DNA from: Cryptomeria japonica
Taxonomy: Eukaryota > Streptophyta > Pinopsida > Cupressales > Cupressaceae
NCBI RefSeq assembly: GCF_030272615.1
Contig: NC_081407.1
Coordinates: forward strand, 139,008,897-139,072,896
DNA length: 64,000 nt
Reading direction: 5' to 3'
The notes beneath the pieces were generated by a model that saw nothing but the letters and a program-made list of their open reading frames with translations, did not search any database and was not told the DNA's origin. The position numbers and the translations under genes are program-made. This document shows positions 43,260-54,509 of this stretch, in pieces; the first letter of the stretch is position 1; the number at the start of each line of letters is the position of its first letter.

Positions 43260-43700
43260 ATTTTTTGAAAGATCTAGGAGAGATGCAATAGTAGCCATAG
43301 CATCAACAGCTCGACTCTGATCTCTTGGTATTTTCTCAAAGGTGATAGTAGTAAATGATGCCTTTAGAATGTCCACCATTTGCTTGTACGACATGAGTTT
43401 GTCATCCTTGGTCTGATATTCATCTGTTGCTTGTCGAATGACCAATTGAGAGTCACCATATACTTGTAGTTCTTGTAACTTCCATTGTATGGCTAGCCTG
43501 AGTCCTGTGATCAAGACCTCATATTCAGCTATGTTGTTTGTACACGGAAATGTAAGCCTGTAAGACTTCGGGATGCTGTCACCTTGAGGTGTGATAAATA
43601 GAATGCCTGCACCTGAGCCATGCCTAGTGTATGAACCATCAAAGTATAGTTTCCATGCTTGTGTTGTTGTGATCATGAATATCTCTTCATCTGGAAAATT
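43260..43700 (-). pseudogene. Tat-2 second RNase H (aRNH)
   Basis: Located after the first RNase H and before integrase, the usual Tat arrangement. Asp in KLYFDGSYTRHG, Glu in NNIAEYEVLITGL, Asp in VYGDSQLVIRQ and Asp in SRAVDAMATIA are all present. It shares one open frame (43841-42867) with the linker and integrase start. Confidence 0.88.
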
Positions 43701-43841
43701 GGAAATGAGGGGATGATCGCCTATGAGTGGTGCATCGGCCAACTGATCTACAATAACTTGTCCTTTGATAGCTTTACGGTCCACATACTCAATGTCAAAT
43801 TCACTTAGAAGCATCACCAATTTGGCCAAGCAGCCTGTCAA

Positions 43842-44200
43842 TGCTGCTTTGCTGAGTAAGTACTTGAGTGGATCAATCTTTGCAATTAGCTATACTTTGT
43901 GTGTTAACAGATAGTGCCTCAGTTTAGTGGCTACCAAGATTACTGCTAGGCAAGCTCGCTCAATAGGTGTGTAGTTGAGTTCATAGCCAACCAGTGTGCG
44001 AGAGATGTAGTAAACAACACACTCTTTCCCTTCTGCATTGTGTTGTGCCAATAGTACACCCAATGCCGTATTTGTTGCTGATATATAGAGTAATAGAGGT
44101 CTGCTTGGATCTGGTGGGATCATCAATGGTGTATTCATGAGATAGTCTTTAAGCATCTGGAATGCTTGCTAGTATCTGTTATCCCACTGAAAGCGGATGT
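43842..44200 (-). pseudogene. Tat-2 first (gypsy-type) RNase H, active site altered
   Basis: Reads PLLLYISATNTALGVLLAQ where the first catalytic Asp would stand in active gypsy RNase H; then VVYYISRTLVGYELNYTPIE and LRHYLLTHKV. As in gypsy-1, the RT-adjacent domain has lost the Asp while the additional RNase H has kept its residues. Confidence 0.8.
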
Positions 44201-44294
44201 TCTTATGTAGCAGGTGTGTAAATGGGTGACACTTATCTGCCAGTTGGGCAATGAATCTTCAGATGGATTGTAGCCGTCTTTGTAATGTCCTTAG

Positions 44295-45457
44295 CTAACT
44301 GATGTTCTTGGGTGGTGGCATGTCCATGATTGCTTTGACCTTTGCTAGATCAACCTCAATGCCTTTTCTTGAGACAATGTATCCTAGAAGCTTCCCAGAG
44401 GTTACTCCAAAGATACATTTCTTTGGGTTGAGCCGAACATGATATTGTTCCAGTCTATCAAAGATTTTATCTAATATGTCTAGATGGCTTTCTCTGGTGA
44501 GTGATTTTGCTAGTAAGTCATCAACATAATCTTCCATTATAGTATGCATCATGTCATGGAAAATGGTGGTCATTGCTCATTGATAGGTCACCCTTGCATT
44601 CTTGAGACCAAAAGGCATTACATTCCAACAATATGTGCCCCATGGACATGTGAAGGTTGTCTTATATTGATCTTGTGGTGTGATTTTTATCTGATTATAT
44701 CCTGAAAAACCATCCATGAGTGAAAGCATGGCATGTCCTGCTGTTAGGTCCACTATGATGTCGATGTTTGGTACGGGGAAGTCATCCTTAGGACATGTCT
44801 TATTTAGATCTCTGAAGTCAGTACATATATGGATGCCCCCACTTGGCTTGCTGACAGGCACAATATTGGATACCAATCAGCATAATCAATTGGTCTAATG
44901 AAACCAACATCCAGGAGTTTCTTAAGTTCTGCTTTGACTAGTACTGCAATCTAAGGATGCATCTTACGAAGCTTCTGCTTGATAGGTTTGGCTCCTTCTG
45001 CTACAGTGAGGTGATGCATGACTAAATTAGGATCAAGCCCAGGCATGTCTACATATGACCATGCAAAGTTGATCTGACGCTTTTGAAAGAACTCTACAAA
45101 TTTAGGTTATTCCTCTGGAGTTAGAAGAGATGCCAGATGTATGTGGTGAGGAGTTTCAGGAGTCCCCACATTGTATTGTTTTGTTTCCTTGATGATAATC
45201 GTTGATCGTTCCCATTGTGTACTAGCAGGGAGAATGTCAAACCTTTCATCCTTAGGTGCCTTAGAGAGGTTTTCACCGTTGGATACGCTCTTTCTTTTTA
45301 CTTTTGTTGGATCAAACAGTACCACGGTGTGGTTTTCACTAGAAGATCCATGTTTTATTGTTATATTTTTGCAGCTGAAAGGTTTGGCATCTGCCTCGAA
45401 GTATGCTACGCTATTAAGTTCAATGGCGAATCCAGCTTTGTGATCCCCGCTTGGCAT
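44295..45457 (-). pseudogene. Tat-2 reverse transcriptase with N-terminal linker
   Basis: The linker is 45457-45107. The RT has ICTDFRDLNKTCPKDDFPVP, LMDGFSGYNQIKI, TTFTCPWGTYCWNVMPFGL (44876-44577) and EDYVDDLLAKS with YVDD intact (44573 onward), plus LLGYIVSRKGIEVD. The two RT parts are in different frames. Confidence 0.92.
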
Positions 45458-45802
45458 GTTATTCCGTAGTTCTAAAAACTCAATGATCGCCTCATCGTTT
45501 TGGAAATGGTCAAGACATGGGGGATTAGGCTAGTTCCATTCGATGAGTTCAGGATGGATAATGGGCATTACTTCATCAATTAGGTTAAGTTCATTAGATG
45601 TGTCAGTGAGGGTTAAGACATTGTGGTGAAGGTCGTTCATGGTACTCTCCCTATCAGAATCAGGCTTAAGATGTGACGTAGGGTTTGTGGAAGAAGTTTC
45701 CAACTCAGGAACCCAAGAGGTCTTTATCTGTGCTTCTTTGTAAATAGGAATGTCTTTGGGGGGTGGAGGTAGTGATGTGTCTTCCTCATCTGAAGTATTA
45801 AG

Positions 45803-47440
45803 CTAGATGGAATCAAATTCCCATTCATGTGAGTCGGTCTCTGAGTCACTTTCTAGTATCCAATTACTATACCATACTGGGATGTCCTTTGAGTTAAACA
45901 TTGTAGGTGTGATTGAATGATGTACCATTGTAGATGAAATGATCGGTGCTGTGGGAAGGATTATGGGGATCAATGAATCCGATAGGGGGAGTATCAGTAG
46001 TGTTGATTCTGTTGCTTCTGCTGGAACTGTTGGTGTCGGAGATACTGTTGTGGGTTCTGATATAGTTGTTGCTGCTAATGATGCTATTGATGTTATTGCT
46101 GTTGCTGATGGGATCACTAGTTTGAGTGGTGGGATGATGGGTATTGTAGGTGGTTGTGTTGGGATTTTTAGCCTTACTGGGGGAGTTGCTATGGCGTTTG
46201 ATGTTTCTTTTATAATCAAAGGTGTCCTCTTTGTAATAGGCTGATATTGTGGTTTGCTGGGTTTTCCTTTGCATCGTAGCTTAGGAAAGATCTCCTGTTG
46301 AAAGCCTAGTCCTGTATTATCCTTGGGTTTTAATTTTGACTGCAGCGGTTCATGTCTTCCTTGCTTGCAAGGTCCCAAAGCACTTTGACCATCATAACCC
46401 ATTCTTTGCATAATGAGAAGGCCTTTGCCATACTGATCTGTGGGAAGTTTAGCTTGTGGAATATCGGTGGTGATGGGATCTTTATAGATCCATTCTACTA
46501 AGTTCTCATCTCTAGTCTCTTCTTCTTGACTCTTTCCCAGGATGAAAGGCGTCGAAGTACATGCTGGCTTGATCAGTGGTTGTTGAAGTAACCGCTGAGG
46601 TTTACCATGCGTTCTAGGAGAAGTAGACATTTGTCCCACACAAAAGAGTTGGCTCAAATTATATTCCCCAGGACCTTCCTCTGCTATTTTCATCTTGAGC
46701 TTTTCTTTCTTAGGTATAGTGGTGTTTGAACTGGCAAGAGAGGCTGGACTTACATATGAGGTGGAGGAGATGGCTTCTCTATTGTTAGGAACGGTAATCT
46801 CTGGTTGATGACTTATATTATGACAATATGCAAAGGGATTTGCATCGCCCAAGATTGTGATCTCTGCACCGTTATGTGGGAAGTTGATATACTGATGGTG
46901 GGTGGATGGAACAACTTGCATGGCGTGTATACAAGGTCTTCCTAACAATAAATTGTATGGCAGAGGAAGGTCCAGGACTTGACAGATAATGTGTTTCACC
47001 ACCGGGCCCACTCGGATTGGTAGTACCACAACTCCTTTGGATGAACGCTTGGCATCATCATAGGCTTTGATTGTGATCTTGTTACAGGGATCCACTAATT
47101 CAATTGCATATCCCAAAGTTGTGACTAATTGTAGAGTACAGATATTCAGGCCTGCTCCATTGTCGATCAAGACTCGATTGATCCTATGCTGGTTGATAAA
47201 CCCTTCAATATGGAGTGAGGCATTATGAGGTTGCTGGAAGGATGTGTTGTCACTTTCAGAGAAAGTGAGACAAGGTGATGACCTTAGATTTCCAACCATG
47301 GCTTGGAACTGATCTATAGTTAGGTTTGCAGGGACTGACGCCTCTTGGAGAGCTTGATCCAAGATTGTTTTATGGGATGGAGATAGGCGCAATAGCTCTA
47401 AGATAGATATTAGTGCGAGCATTTTGTCTAACTGTTCCAC
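45803..47440 (-). CDS. Tat-2 protease with G-patch domain (545 residues open)
   Basis: The aspartic protease core has its catalytic region at VLIDNGAGLNICT (Asp about residue 93), in the DxGA form common in Tat, and YNLLLGRPCIHAM at about 162-174. Residues about 338-380 read YGKGLLIMQRMGYDGQSALG and later NTGLGF, a G-patch-like glycine motif. A Thr/Pro/Ile-rich low-complexity tail follows. It lies between gag and RT in a frame adjoining both; it was probably made as part of a polyprotein. The frame is still open over 1.6 kb, in line with the young age. Confidence 0.85.
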   Translation of the reverse strand: MEQLDKMLALISILELLRLSPSHKTILDQALQEASVPANLTIDQFQAMVGNLRSSPCLTFSESDNTSFQQPHNASLHIEGFINQHRINRVLIDNGAGLNICTLQLVTTLGYAIELVDPCNKITIKAYDDAKRSSKGVVVLPIRVGPVVKHIICQVLDLPLPYNLLLGRPCIHAMQVVPSTHHQYINFPHNGAEITILGDANPFAYCHNISHQPEITVPNNREAISSTSYVSPASLASSNTTIPKKEKLKMKIAEEGPGEYNLSQLFCVGQMSTSPRTHGKPQRLLQQPLIKPACTSTPFILGKSQEEETRDENLVEWIYKDPITTDIPQAKLPTDQYGKGLLIMQRMGYDGQSALGPCKQGRHEPLQSKLKPKDNTGLGFQQEIFPKLRCKGKPSKPQYQPITKRTPLIIKETSNAIATPPVRLKIPTQPPTIPIIPPLKLVIPSATAITSIASLAATTISEPTTVSPTPTVPAEATESTLLILPLSDSLIPIILPTAPIISSTMVHHSITPTMFNSKDIPVWYSNWILESDSETDSHEWEFDSI

Positions 47441-47473
47441 AAGGTTATATTGCTTTGGGATAGATGGGGTGCC

Positions 47474-49218
47474 TTATGGAGCTGCTTTTATAGTAATCTT
47501 GTTACGACGTGTAACAACATTGCAAGTGGAGCTGAGATTTTTTATGGTTATAGTTGCAATTTGTTCACTAACATCGTATAGGTGATTCACAGTATAATTA
47601 TATGCAGCTTGCGTATAATTGGTGGTATCTGTGTGTCGCCTTGAAGTGGAAGGATCCCTTTGATCTTGGGATGGAAGTGGATTTTTGAACATAAGATGAT
47701 CATTGTTTGTTGTTTTTGGGTCATGTCCTTCAATTTCGATTTCACCTCGATCAATAAGATCCTGAATAAGATCTTTCAATCTATGACAATTGCTTGTCGT
47801 ATGCCCTTTCCCTTGATGAAAATCACAATGTTCAGTATCCCTCCACCATGAAGGTTTGACTTGAGGTTCATAATTTGATGTTTTGGATAAGGTCACTAGA
47901 TTTTGAGAAACCAACTGACGTAACATTGTTTCGATGGGTTCCCCTAAGGGAGTGTGTGTTCGTTTTGGTTTAAAATTTTGTTGACGTTGTCTAGGTTCCT
48001 CTTGAGATGTGTTGCGGCCTTGATTCAGAGGAGCAACCGTGTTATTCTTAGGTGGGGGATTCTGTCCTGCAAATCAAACTACAGGTTGTGCACTTTTGAT
48101 AGGTCTTGCATCCACAACACCGTCGTTGATGATATTTTTGTTTTTGTTCCAGAAGTTAGGCTTGTCACTATTGAAGTGGGGACGAGGGCACCCTTTGGCT
48201 CATTGTAGATTTTGATAAGTCCTTTCTTGATGAGATCCCGCTCACATTTTAAACCTTTGGTGATCATGTCATTGAAAGAATCTGTGTCTTTCACATCTAG
48301 TTGAAATTCTATTTCTTCGTTTAAGTTGGAAATAAATATTTCCACTAGTTCTTATTCAGGTAACTGAAGAGAACATCTGCTAGACATTTGACGCTATCGT
48401 TACAGAAAGACTGAAAATAGTTCATCTGGTTTTTGTTTAGTGTTACATAGATCAGCCATGGTGATATCACATTCAATGTTGTGTGAGTAATGTGCCAGGA
48501 ATTTCTGGATGAGTTCTTCAAATGTCCTAATGCCACCTGGTAATCAGGAAAACCATGATGTGGTTGTTCCTCCCAAGCTTTGGGGAAAAAGGCGCATTAG
48601 GTACGTATCCTCGCATGCCACTTCGAGGCAAGCTGAATGGAATTCTCGAACATGATCATGAGGATCTCTTTTTCCTCTATACTTTTCGAACTTGGGTGTT
48701 TCAAACCCTCGTGGAAAAGGTGGCATATAAAGATTCCTATCAAAGGGATAGGAACAAATGTCATTGAGTGAAAATTGATTAGTTTTCACACCACTATGAA
48801 GTTGTTAGGTGAGATTTTCAACTTGTTGCCTCAACATCTCTATTTCATTTGGAGGAGGAGGAGGAGGTGGATTACCTTGATGAAGGTTGTATCTGATGGG
48901 ATCTCGACCTCTTTCTTCCTTATTGCAACTTTGTTGTTCTGATGCTTGCCTTAGTTGTGCAACATCAAAGTCAAAGGGTAGTTTGGCTCCTTCTTGAGCA
49001 AGTCTTAAAAAGTGAGCATCAACATTGCTCCTGAGTATTTCATCAAACAGTCGATTAAAGAGAGGGTTGTGTTGTGCCCTTTCTATTGCCGCAGGAGTAG
49101 GAATACTTGGATTTTCATCATTTATGTTTCCTCCCAGGGCTTCTTGGAATTCATTGATATTGTCTTCCTCTTCTTCTTCAATTTCTATTTGTCTTGTTCT
49201 AGATCTGGTTTGAGCCAT
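47474..49218 (-). pseudogene. gag: Tat-2 gag
   Basis: The likely start is ATG 49218 (MAQTRSRTRQIEIEEEEEDN). The gag core reads PRGFETPKFEKYRGKRDPHD, SACLEVACEDTYLMRLFPQS (48789-48544) and ISNLNEEIEFQLDVKDTDSF (48345-). The zinc knuckle in 47926-47474 is CDFHQGKGHTTSNC, CX2HX4HX4C, the same variant as in gypsy-1. Stops and frame breaks at about 48805, 48544 and 48400. Confidence 0.85.
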
Positions 49219-49651
49219 TTTGTTTACAAGTTTTTGTTGAAGCTGGGTGAAAATGATGATGAGTTGTTGATGAAATGAGAGATTTATGTTTGGTTGGGTG
49301 TTTTGCATATGGATCTCTAGCACTAAAGGTAGATGTTACCAAAGTTCTTTCTTGATTTTCTTGTTGTGTTTGATTGAAAAAGTTTGGTGTGATAAGGTTC
49401 AGAGGGATCTGAGATGTGTTACAGATTCAACTACCTAGTAATGAGAGGATTTACTCAAAGACTAGTTTTAACCTGCGTAGAAATGCCTCTTTAGGATGAG
49501 TTTATCCTAGATGTCGAGACACTCTAAAAAGTGATGTATTTGTGTTTGATTCAAGCAATATTGAAATAGAACTTAGGACAAGAACCTCTTAATGTTTTGA
49601 GAGTTGAAATGGATTGATGATGTGAATGTGGGAATGGATGAGATGCTAGCT

Positions 49652-50194
49652 TCAATAAAAACTCTGTGTTACATAGGGGACAAATTCTTCTTCTTCTCTT
49701 TCGAGAGCTGGTGGTTCTTCCCGAGCTACGTTATATGTGATGCAAATGTCTGGAAAGAAGTCAGGGTTGATTTTGCCTCCTTCGTTCTTGTGATAACTCA
49801 AAGTGCGATATTGCATAAAAGCTCGGCGGTTTAATGACTCTTGATCAAACTCGTTTGATTTCCCTTGAAGATAAAGACGCATGTGACGTAGAAAAGCACT
49901 ATTAGAGATAAAGATTTGTCTATTAAGATAGAAGAATTTCCTCCTTTTGATAAGAGCCTTTAAGCTCAATGGTCTTTTCTTCAAGTTGATGTGTTGATGA
50001 AGATTCTTCTTTCTCAAGATGTGAAGAATGGTCATATAGTTTGATACTTTTGCTGTTTGATTTTGATCCTTTGTTGGTTTCTGAAAAATGTTTGTGTTGG
50101 ATGAATACTTGTTTTGGAATTGATTTTTTATTTTTCTTTTGACAAGAAAACAAAGCAAGCACATAAACACAAGAATGTTGCCTAAAAAAGGCAC
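49652..50194 (-). CDS. Extra ORF upstream of Tat-2 gag (180 residues, unknown)
   Basis: An open frame in the long leader between the 5' LTR and gag, where Ogre-type elements are known to carry an additional ORF. It begins with a hydrophobic segment (GNILVFMCLLCFLV, residues about 5-18) followed by basic residues, then a Lys/Asn-rich middle and an acidic end (EEPPALEREEEEFVPY). No domain recognised. It may also be a chance frame; the composition of the last 80 residues looks coding. Confidence 0.4.
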   Translation of the reverse strand: MPFLGNILVFMCLLCFLVKRKIKNQFQNKYSSNTNIFQKPTKDQNQTAKVSNYMTILHILRKKNLHQHINLKKRPLSLKALIKRRKFFYLNRQIFISNSAFLRHMRLYLQGKSNEFDQESLNRRAFMQYRTLSYHKNEGGKINPDFFPDICITYNVAREEPPALEREEEEFVPYVTQSFY

Positions 50195-51289
50195 AAATAA
50201 GTATGGCTCTAGATCAACCCAATCCTTGGACTTTTTATGACCCTTTCCTTTAAATGTTTTTTAGGTGTTTTCCAAAGCCTGAAGTCGGCTCAATTTGCAC
50301 TGGTCTTGACTCAAAATGAAAACACTTCAAACACTTTTTATCCCTAAGGTCAAATGGCCAGTTGCGATAAGTTCAGCCCACATCTTGATATTTCTTCGAC
50401 TTTGGTACTACATACCTTATGAATCCCGTCGTGGCAGGTAAGGATGTGATATACTAAGTCTTGCATGAGCATAACAAATAGATGATCCCTGTGATGGGGG
50501 AGTCACCACTTTTATCGGGCTACAAGTAACCTTTCAAAAAGCTATGTTTCTATTCAAAGAATTATGTATGGTGAGTGTCTTGGGAGCAAAACCTTCTATG
50601 CTCTTGCACTGAATTTATCACAAATATCCTCAATCAATAGAATGGGTGGGCTAGTACTTAAAGGTGTTTAGTATTTTTTGATGTTTTTGGACATAAGTTC
50701 ATTCTGCAGTGACTCACTTAAGAGCCTTGTAACTTGTGGTGGGCCCATTTGTCCTTTCGACAAGTTCCACTGTAGGAACAGCTATAGCTTTCGCTCTCAC
50801 CTGATTTCTATAGCGACTCGAAAGATTTACCACGCGAGGTCGTTCTCAAGAGTGATCGATCTCTTGGCAGACCTCTCTTAAAAAGATAAAACTTGAGTGT
50901 TACTAACACTTTTTTCTTGCACCTAAGACCACGAAAGCCAAGGGAGAGGATAGTGTGTGTTAGAAGTAGGATCATTCAACAAACTCTTTTTGCACAAGTG
51001 TGCCAAACACGAAATGCACTTGTTCTTTTTAACTTGTCATTGCAATGATGTTCTATCTAATTGGAGATGTTGCTCCAACAGTCATGGTGTTCTTTTTATC
51101 CTTCAATGGCAAAATGTGTTGTAATCTAGGAATTGGAAATCATGGTCAACTAAATTAAGAGCATGTTTTGCTTGAAGTAAATCGATTTGAGAACAACTTT
51201 GACAAATTGGGGATTCTTTTTAACTTGCACAAAATGAAGCGTTGATTGTGAATTTTAGTTTGATGCAAGAAATAAAATTTGCCTTGTAC
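50195..51289 (-). other. Tat-2 5' leader next to the 5' LTR
   Basis: No protein signal and no convincing primer site: a TGG-starting tRNA-like stretch is not visible just inside 51290 on the minus strand. The exact LTR edge here is therefore less certain than at the left LTR. Confidence 0.5.
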
Positions 51290-52738
51290 TAATGGTGTCT
51301 TCAAGAGCAAAAAGGGTTATAAAATCTGTTTTAAGAACAACACACACACACAAGAGCAAAACGTTAGTGTTAGCCATAAAAGATTATTCTAAACAGGTAT
51401 ATCAAAAGAGATATTAAAAGCATGAGAGAATATTTAACTAGGAAAGTAAATATGATGAGGCATCTCCAAATAGCTCCTAACACGCTCTTAGCTCCTTCTC
51501 TTTTGTTCCTCTCCTCTCCAAGTTCCAAACTAGTGTAGCTCTCAACAACTTTTTGCACTATGGATGCTTATGGAGGTTTGAGATTGAAGTATTTACTCTA
51601 AATGTGAATAAAAAGCTAATACTAGATGTTATGATGCTAAGATGATTTATTTTAAACCAAGATGACAAGATATTAGTGATTTATGCTAAATGCTCTCTAA
51701 AATTCTCTATAACTTAGATGCATACAAGTTTTCAGGATCATGACTATGAATTCTAAATGCTTGAGGATTTGAAAATGAGGAATGTGAGCTCTATTTATAG
51801 GAAAAATGGAGCAATGGATGGTTGAGATTGAGTAATCTCAACAAGGGTCAGGATTGAATGATATTCAATCCATGTGAAGGCTTTCAACCCAATCCCAAGA
51901 TGACAAGTGTCAATGTGAGATAGGTTGAGAGGAGAGGGAATAAGCATTAAATGCTTGACATGACCTGAGAGTTAACTTTGGAGTTAAGGTCAAGGTTGGG
52001 TTGAATGAATAAATTATTTATTCAAAAAATAAAGTTTTTATCCAATAGATAAACTCTTGTGCAAAGGCAAAAGGGATAACCATGGTCGAAGCAATAAATG
52101 CTTGAGGAGACACATGAGTGCAAGTTGAAATAACCATAAATGGTTATGTAAGAGCCATAAATGGTCATGTAAGAGCCATTAGTGGTTTTGGAAGACTTTG
52201 GAGGTTAAATTGTTGAACACACAAAGCATTTAATGTTTTTCAAAGACTTTGAAGTCTTTGAGAAGTGACTTCAAGTTGCTTAGAAATGTGACAATAATTA
52301 GGGGATGGATTAGGCTAATTAGGAAGGGGTTAAAAGAATCTAGAAGGGGGTTTTAGGAATGCAAGTGGAATTGGTGGGTGAGGGAAAATATGATTTTTAT
52401 TTAAAATAAATCAATTTATTTCAATAAATAGATGCAAGTTGCATTTGTAGGAAATGCAAGTGGGGGGGGATTTATGATTTAAATAAATGTTTAATTTAAT
52501 TTATTTAAAAGAGGAAAGGGGATTAAATTGAATAAATAGGATTTATTCATTTAATTGATTTGTGAATTTGGTTTAATGAATTAATTAAAATAAATTGAAT
52601 AATTTATTTAATTAATAGGCAAATGTTTGAAGATGCATTAATTAAATATTAATTTAATTAACTGATGGCTAGTGGATTTTTAATCAAATAAATAGCAAAT
52701 ATTCATTTAATTAAAATGGATAGATTTATGTGACTACA
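51290..52738 (-). repeat. Tat-2 5' LTR
   Basis: Matches 31781-33194. The inner edge reads TAATGGTGTC where the sister LTR begins TGATGCTCTG; an expansion of about 8 bp differs between them. The outer edge GTGACTACA at 52738 is followed by GTATG (52739-52743). Confidence 0.9.
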
Positions 52739-52743
52739 GTATG

Positions 52744-54509
52744 CTTGTCTTCAATCATTCACTTAGAGTCGTAAAGGCAATTTGCTTTAGCCTAGGAGAA
52801 CTTAACCCTAGTGATTTGTTAGATTTCTAAAGTTGTTTGTGAACAATTTCAAACCAATAATAAATATGATTACCACATTCAAGGTTTCCATAAATAGATG
52901 GATGTTACAATTGACTTAAACACATGTTTGTATTTTTTTATTTACACAATCTTCTCCAAGTTGAACTTGAAAGCTAGAGTAAAGCTAGTAACTCATAAAT
53001 AAGTTTTTAAATAAATATTGACTCAAAATAAAATATTATAATTTATTTTCAAATATTATATTTACTTCAAAGTTTTCAATAAATAAAAAGCATTAACATA
53101 AAATTCAGCCTATCACATTTCCTTCATTAAGTCCTATAAAAAAACCCACACATTATTTAGCATAGATTTTCATATTAATGAAGTCATTATGATGCGACCA
53201 TGGATAAAGAGTCTATCGAAAAATAATATATTCATGTCCTCCAACACACATATAGTAAAAATATTAATAGAATACGCAATTGATATATATTTAGAAGACC
53301 GTTTATATATATATATATATATATGTTTCTAAAAGATGTCTTTGGACATGTTTTCTTGTTTGTCAAATGAGAATAGGACACTTGTGCATGGCCTTACACT
53401 TGTAGCTCCCTTGTTCTATAAAAGGGAATTCAAGGCCATTTCAAAGGGTTTTGAACTTCATTTTTGGACAGGTAGCTTAGTATTGTCTCAAGTCTAGAGT
53501 CTATAGAAGACAATTACAATCTATGGTTGTTTGAATTTGTATAGCAAGATGTCAAAACAAATTATGAATAGCAAAGTAGAAAATATTATAGAATTATCTC
53601 CATAATGATATTTACAATATACATGAATATAAATATCAAGGGTATTCTAGACTCATCTTTTCATTTTTTCTGTAATGTGTGATTTGTTTATGGTTTTGTT
53701 TCAAGGAAAGAATTAAATGCTTTAAGCAATTCACAGTAAATATGAGTTTCTTTTATGGATCATAAGTAGAATTCTGCAATTTCCATGTTGGGGATTCATT
53801 GATGTGATGAATTTATGTAAAGATTCACTAATTTGAGTTAACTTGCTAGATGGATACATTTTCTTGTTGTAATTTGACTTTGTAACCTTGGGATATGCAT
53901 CGATCAAGTAAGAAGTACATTCATGATTAAGAAACAATCTTCAATATCAAATCCTTTTATTTTCATGTTGTTTAGGGGAAGGTTAGATTATAATTTTGTT
54001 GTCAGAGTTAGTGAAAGTTTGATATCCAATAATTAAGCCAATTTATGATAAATCGTGCATTTCCTTGGTATATTTTCATTGATAACACATCTACTTTTCA
54101 AAATATTTGAATGAAAGATGATGAAATCTTTAGACATTTTTAAGGGAAACCTCCCTAGGTCCAGTAGAGCCTAAAGAGAAGAAAAAAATTTGTTGATTGG
54201 GTCTTGTCAATTGGTCACTAATCCAAAAGCTTGATCATTGAATTTGGCTAACTAATATTTTTTTGGCAGTTAATTTGAACAACCAACACAATGAAAGCAT
54301 CTTTACATCCATTGAGAGTGTCTCTCTATTTCACCTCATGATAGGGATGCAAAAATCTATAGATGCACTCTTAAACAAGTCCATCCATTCATTGGTGGTA
54401 CTTCTGAACTCAAATCCAAAACAAGGGTGTTAGCTATAAGTAAGAGAGTAAATAATATTCAAGTTATAAAGTTGTAATAGAAGATAAAAGTAAATAAATG
54501 GACAAGTGA
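52744..54509. other. AT-rich intergenic DNA with a microsatellite and an LTR-promoter-like patch
   Basis: (TA)n of about 22 bp at 53303-53324. TATAAAAG at 53417-53424 in a context CCCTTGTTCTATAAAAGGG that resembles LTR promoters, but no partner repeat or ORF is seen nearby. Otherwise nothing recognised. Confidence 0.5.
53303..53324. repeat. (TA)n microsatellite
   Basis: About 11 TA units, directly visible. Confidence 0.95.

Larger units (their letters stand above)
31781..52738 (-). mobile_element. Tat-2: very large Tat-type Ty3/gypsy element (about 21 kb), minus strand
   Basis: LTRs at 31781-33194 and 51290-52738, flanked by GTATG at 31776-31780 and 52739-52743. From the right on the minus strand: 5' LTR, long leader with an extra ORF, gag, protease plus G-patch, RT, gypsy RNase H, second RNase H, integrase; then a duplicated non-coding region, an antisense plant-mobile-domain ORF, polypurine tract and 3' LTR. 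LTR divergence is about 3% in a hand-counted sample, so it is younger than gypsy-1 and the chromovirus. Order RT-RNH-aRNH-IN and very large size fit the Ogre/Retand/Tat group. Confidence 0.92.

Noticed and set aside
45894-46274. Ser/Asn/Thr-rich frames on both strands over the end of the Tat-2 protease ORF
   Set aside because: Low-complexity shadow of the Thr/Pro/Ile-rich tail of the 545-residue ORF.
53417-53424. TATAAAAG as the promoter of a host gene
   Set aside because: No ORF or transcript-like structure follows; better explained as a leftover of an LTR or chance.
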